From Desulfobacterales bacterium (GTDB lineage: Bacteria > Desulfobacterota > DSM-4660 > Desulfatiglandales > Desulfatiglandaceae): DNA of 15,088 nt. The notes under the pieces are model-generated. The model did no database searches. It saw only the letters and a list, made by a program, of their open reading frames with translations, and had not been told where the DNA came from. Positions 13,492 through 15,088 of this stretch are shown piece by piece; position 1 is the first letter of the stretch, and the number at the start of each line of letters is the position of its first letter. The DNA lies in the NCBI GenBank assembly GCA_027061865.1, contig JAMOVZ010000054.1, positions 1 to 15,088 of the forward strand, in the 5' to 3' direction. Position numbers and translations under genes: made by a program.

Positions 13492-15088
13492 CTAGGATTC
13501 TTGTTGGGCCAGTTCATCCAGCTTGGCTATGACCCTTCTCAAGTGCTCGGCCATTTGAGCCGCCCTCTGGTATCGATTTTCTGGATCTTTTTCAAGGGCC
13601 TTGTCGATGATCTTTTCCACCACCAAGGGAATGGAAGGATCGATGGAGCGGGGCGAGGGATGGGGTTCTTGGGCTATTTGGTACATCAAGCTGGTCATGT
13701 CAGAGGCCGCGAATGGCTTTTGTCCCGTAAGCAATTCAAACAGCACCACCCCAAGGGAAAAGATATCAGAGCGGCCATCCACCTTTTTGCCGGAAAGTTG
13801 CTCAGGCGACATGTAAGAAGGGGTTCCCATGATGATTCCGGTCTTGGTCTTGGAGTCATGGGTGATTCTAGCAATCCCAAAGTCAGTGACTTTAACGGTC
13901 CTGCCGTCTTTCAGGCGCATGATATTGGCTGGCTTTATATCGCGGTGGACCACATTCTTGCTGTGGGCATAATCCAAGGCCTCTGCCACTTGGGCTACGA
14001 TATCAAGCACTTCTCTAAGGGGCAGGAGATTGGGCTTCTTTGTGTATGGGGCCAGGTCCTCTCCTTCCAAGTACTCCATGGCGATGTAGGCCAGGTCTTG
14101 TTCTTCGCCAGCGTCATAGATAGTTACGATATTGGGGTGGTTAAGGAGGCCTGCGGACTCTGCTTCCCTGAAGAATCTCTCTTTTACCTCGGGGAGCACA
14201 TCTTCTTCAAAGTCTGTAAGATTGAGGGTCTTTATGGCAACCACCCGGTGAATCTTTGGGTCTTCGCCCTTGTAAACCACTCCCATGGCCCCTCTTCCCA
14301 ATTCCCCTACTATTTCATAGCGGCCAAGGGTGGGCTTGGTGCCGGTGGTGGCAAGCGGGGCCCCCAGGTCTCCGGGATGCCTGGTGGCACTGGTGCCAAA
14401 TATGACCGTGGCCTCCGCCTCTTTTAGTTTAGGTATCCTTTCGTCCAGGTCCCTGAACTTTTTACCATCTTGAAGGATTAACTGGTAAGTGGCCAGGGCT
14501 TTAGAGAATTGGCGCTTTCTCTCATAATCGAGTCCCAAGTTGTAAAGGAGGTCCTTTACCCCTTCTTCTTCCAGGGGCAGACTCCTAAACTTTTCAAAGG
14601 CAAGGTCAAGCATCCCTTGCTGCTGGAAGGATAGCCCCAACATCTTGTTGGTTTCAATGGAGTCTGCTTCCACCTTCTCCTTGGCCTTTTCTGTAATCAG
14701 GAACCTGTTGGATACCACCAGGATGTATCCGATCACGAGGAGGAGGAGCTGAGGGGTGATCCTAAGCCAAATATTTGAAGAAAAGAACAAGGCCACGCCC
14801 AGGATGGCATACCCTCCTCCCAACCCCAGAGTGCTCAACGCCCCTGTTCCGGCCTTAAGCTTTGGTAGCACAAAAGAGATAAAGGCCCCAAAAAGAAGGA
14901 GCAGAACAAGTTCAAAATAGGTGCTCCACACAGGTCTTGAATAAAATCGTTTATTCAAGATATTGGAAACGGAATTGGCGATTATCTCTATACCTGGGAG
15001 GTTGGGAGATATGGGTGTCACGAAACGGTCCCCAACCCCGGGGGCCGTGGGCCCTATTATGACGATCTTGTCCCTGAAAAGGCTGGTG
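13492..15088 (-). CDS. Membrane CHASE2-domain Ser/Thr protein kinase (N-terminus outside the window)
   Basis: The open frame continues to the window edge, giving 531 visible residues. It begins inside an extracytoplasmic CHASE2 sensor domain: FRDKIVIIGPTAPGVGDRF followed by TPISPNLPGIEI is the domain's typical C-terminal end. Three membrane segments follow (about 58-75, 90-105 and 111-128), as is usual after CHASE2. A helical region (about 135-225) resembles one or two TPR-like repeats, then a linker and a Hanks-type kinase domain from about 255: glycine loop GELGRGAMG (261-269), Lys 286 in VAIK, HRDIKPAN (381-388), DFG (402-404), GTPSYMSPEQ (421-430). All catalytic residues are present. The internal GTG at 15021 is not a real start. 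Signal and targets are unknown; it precedes tsaD by 26 bases. Confidence 0.92.
   Translation of the reverse strand, partial: TSLFRDKIVIIGPTAPGVGDRFVTPISPNLPGIEIIANSVSNILNKRFYSRPVWSTYFELVLLLLFGAFISFVLPKLKAGTGALSTLGLGGGYAILGVALFFSSNIWLRITPQLLLLVIGYILVVSNRFLITEKAKEKVEADSIETNKMLGLSFQQQGMLDLAFEKFRSLPLEEEGVKDLLYNLGLDYERKRQFSKALATYQLILQDGKKFRDLDERIPKLKEAEATVIFGTSATRHPGDLGAPLATTGTKPTLGRYEIVGELGRGAMGVVYKGEDPKIHRVVAIKTLNLTDFEEDVLPEVKERFFREAESAGLLNHPNIVTIYDAGEEQDLAYIAMEYLEGEDLAPYTKKPNLLPLREVLDIVAQVAEALDYAHSKNVVHRDIKPANIMRLKDGRTVKVTDFGIARITHDSKTKTGIIMGTPSYMSPEQLSGKKVDGRSDIFSLGVVLFELLTGQKPFAASDMTSLMYQIAQEPHPSPRSIDPSIPLVVEKIIDKALEKDPENRYQRAAQMAEHLRRVIAKLDELAQQES

Noticed and set aside
13324..14427. Plus-strand open frame of 367 codons opposite tsaD and the kinase
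   Set aside because: It lies antisense to conserved kinase and TsaD motifs, has no ribosome-binding site and shows no recognisable domain.
13492..15088. Bud32-like kinase partner of TsaD
   Set aside because: The protein has CHASE2, membrane segments and a Hanks-type kinase domain with glycine loop and HRD/DFG motifs; Bud32 is a small cytoplasmic kinase without these.
1..15088. CRISPR arrays, tRNA/rRNA genes, insertion sequences, attachment sites
   Set aside because: No regularly spaced repeats, tRNA-like cloverleaf, transposase or integrase frame, or flanking direct repeats were seen on reading both strands.

Overview
This window looks like a chromosomal segment of an anaerobic deltaproteobacterium (Desulfobacterota or a near relative). 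That placement is inference. It rests on the run yebC-ruvC-ruvA-ruvB, a complete branched-chain amino acid (Liv) ABC transporter operon, a CHASE2-type membrane Ser/Thr kinase, a CGGC-domain protein, a sigma-54-like promoter, balanced base composition and frequent AGG/AGA arginine codons. No sequence search was possible, so the lineage is not established.

Layout. Positions 1-7492 are one uninterrupted minus-strand run. In transcription order it is a periplasmic substrate-binding protein, LivH, LivM, LivG, LivF, the 23S rRNA methyltransferase RlmE, YebC, then RuvC, RuvA and the N-terminus of RuvB, which is cut by the window edge. Most junctions overlap or are short. A sigma-70-like promoter precedes the binding-protein gene. 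A hairpin with a T-tract sits between that gene and livH and may reduce transcription of the membrane and ATPase genes relative to the binding protein. I see no terminator between livF and ruvB, so transporter and DNA/RNA-maintenance genes may share transcripts.

Positions 7829-11565 form a plus-strand island of four genes between conserved minus-strand blocks. The first encodes a small exported Cys-containing protein of unknown function, behind a good sigma-54-like promoter (GG-N10-GC) and followed by a strong intrinsic terminator. Next is an overlapping pair: a compact MoxR-type AAA+ ATPase and a roughly 605-residue protein. The N-terminal third of that protein resembles the TraB/ChaN/DUF5682 type of fold, and its C-terminal two thirds I do not recognise. 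The last gene encodes a 114-residue CGGC-domain-like putative metal-binding protein. The MoxR/TraB-like pair is the best candidate for an under-described system, because MoxR ATPases usually work with a von Willebrand A (VWA) protein and none is present here.

Positions 11606-15088 return to the minus strand. In transcription order they hold a membrane CHASE2-Ser/Thr kinase (N-terminus outside the window), TsaD (tRNA t6A synthesis) and RsmA/KsgA (16S rRNA dimethylation), with gaps of about 20-26 bases. Together with RlmE, the window carries three RNA-modification genes, and the RuvABC genes serve Holliday-junction processing.
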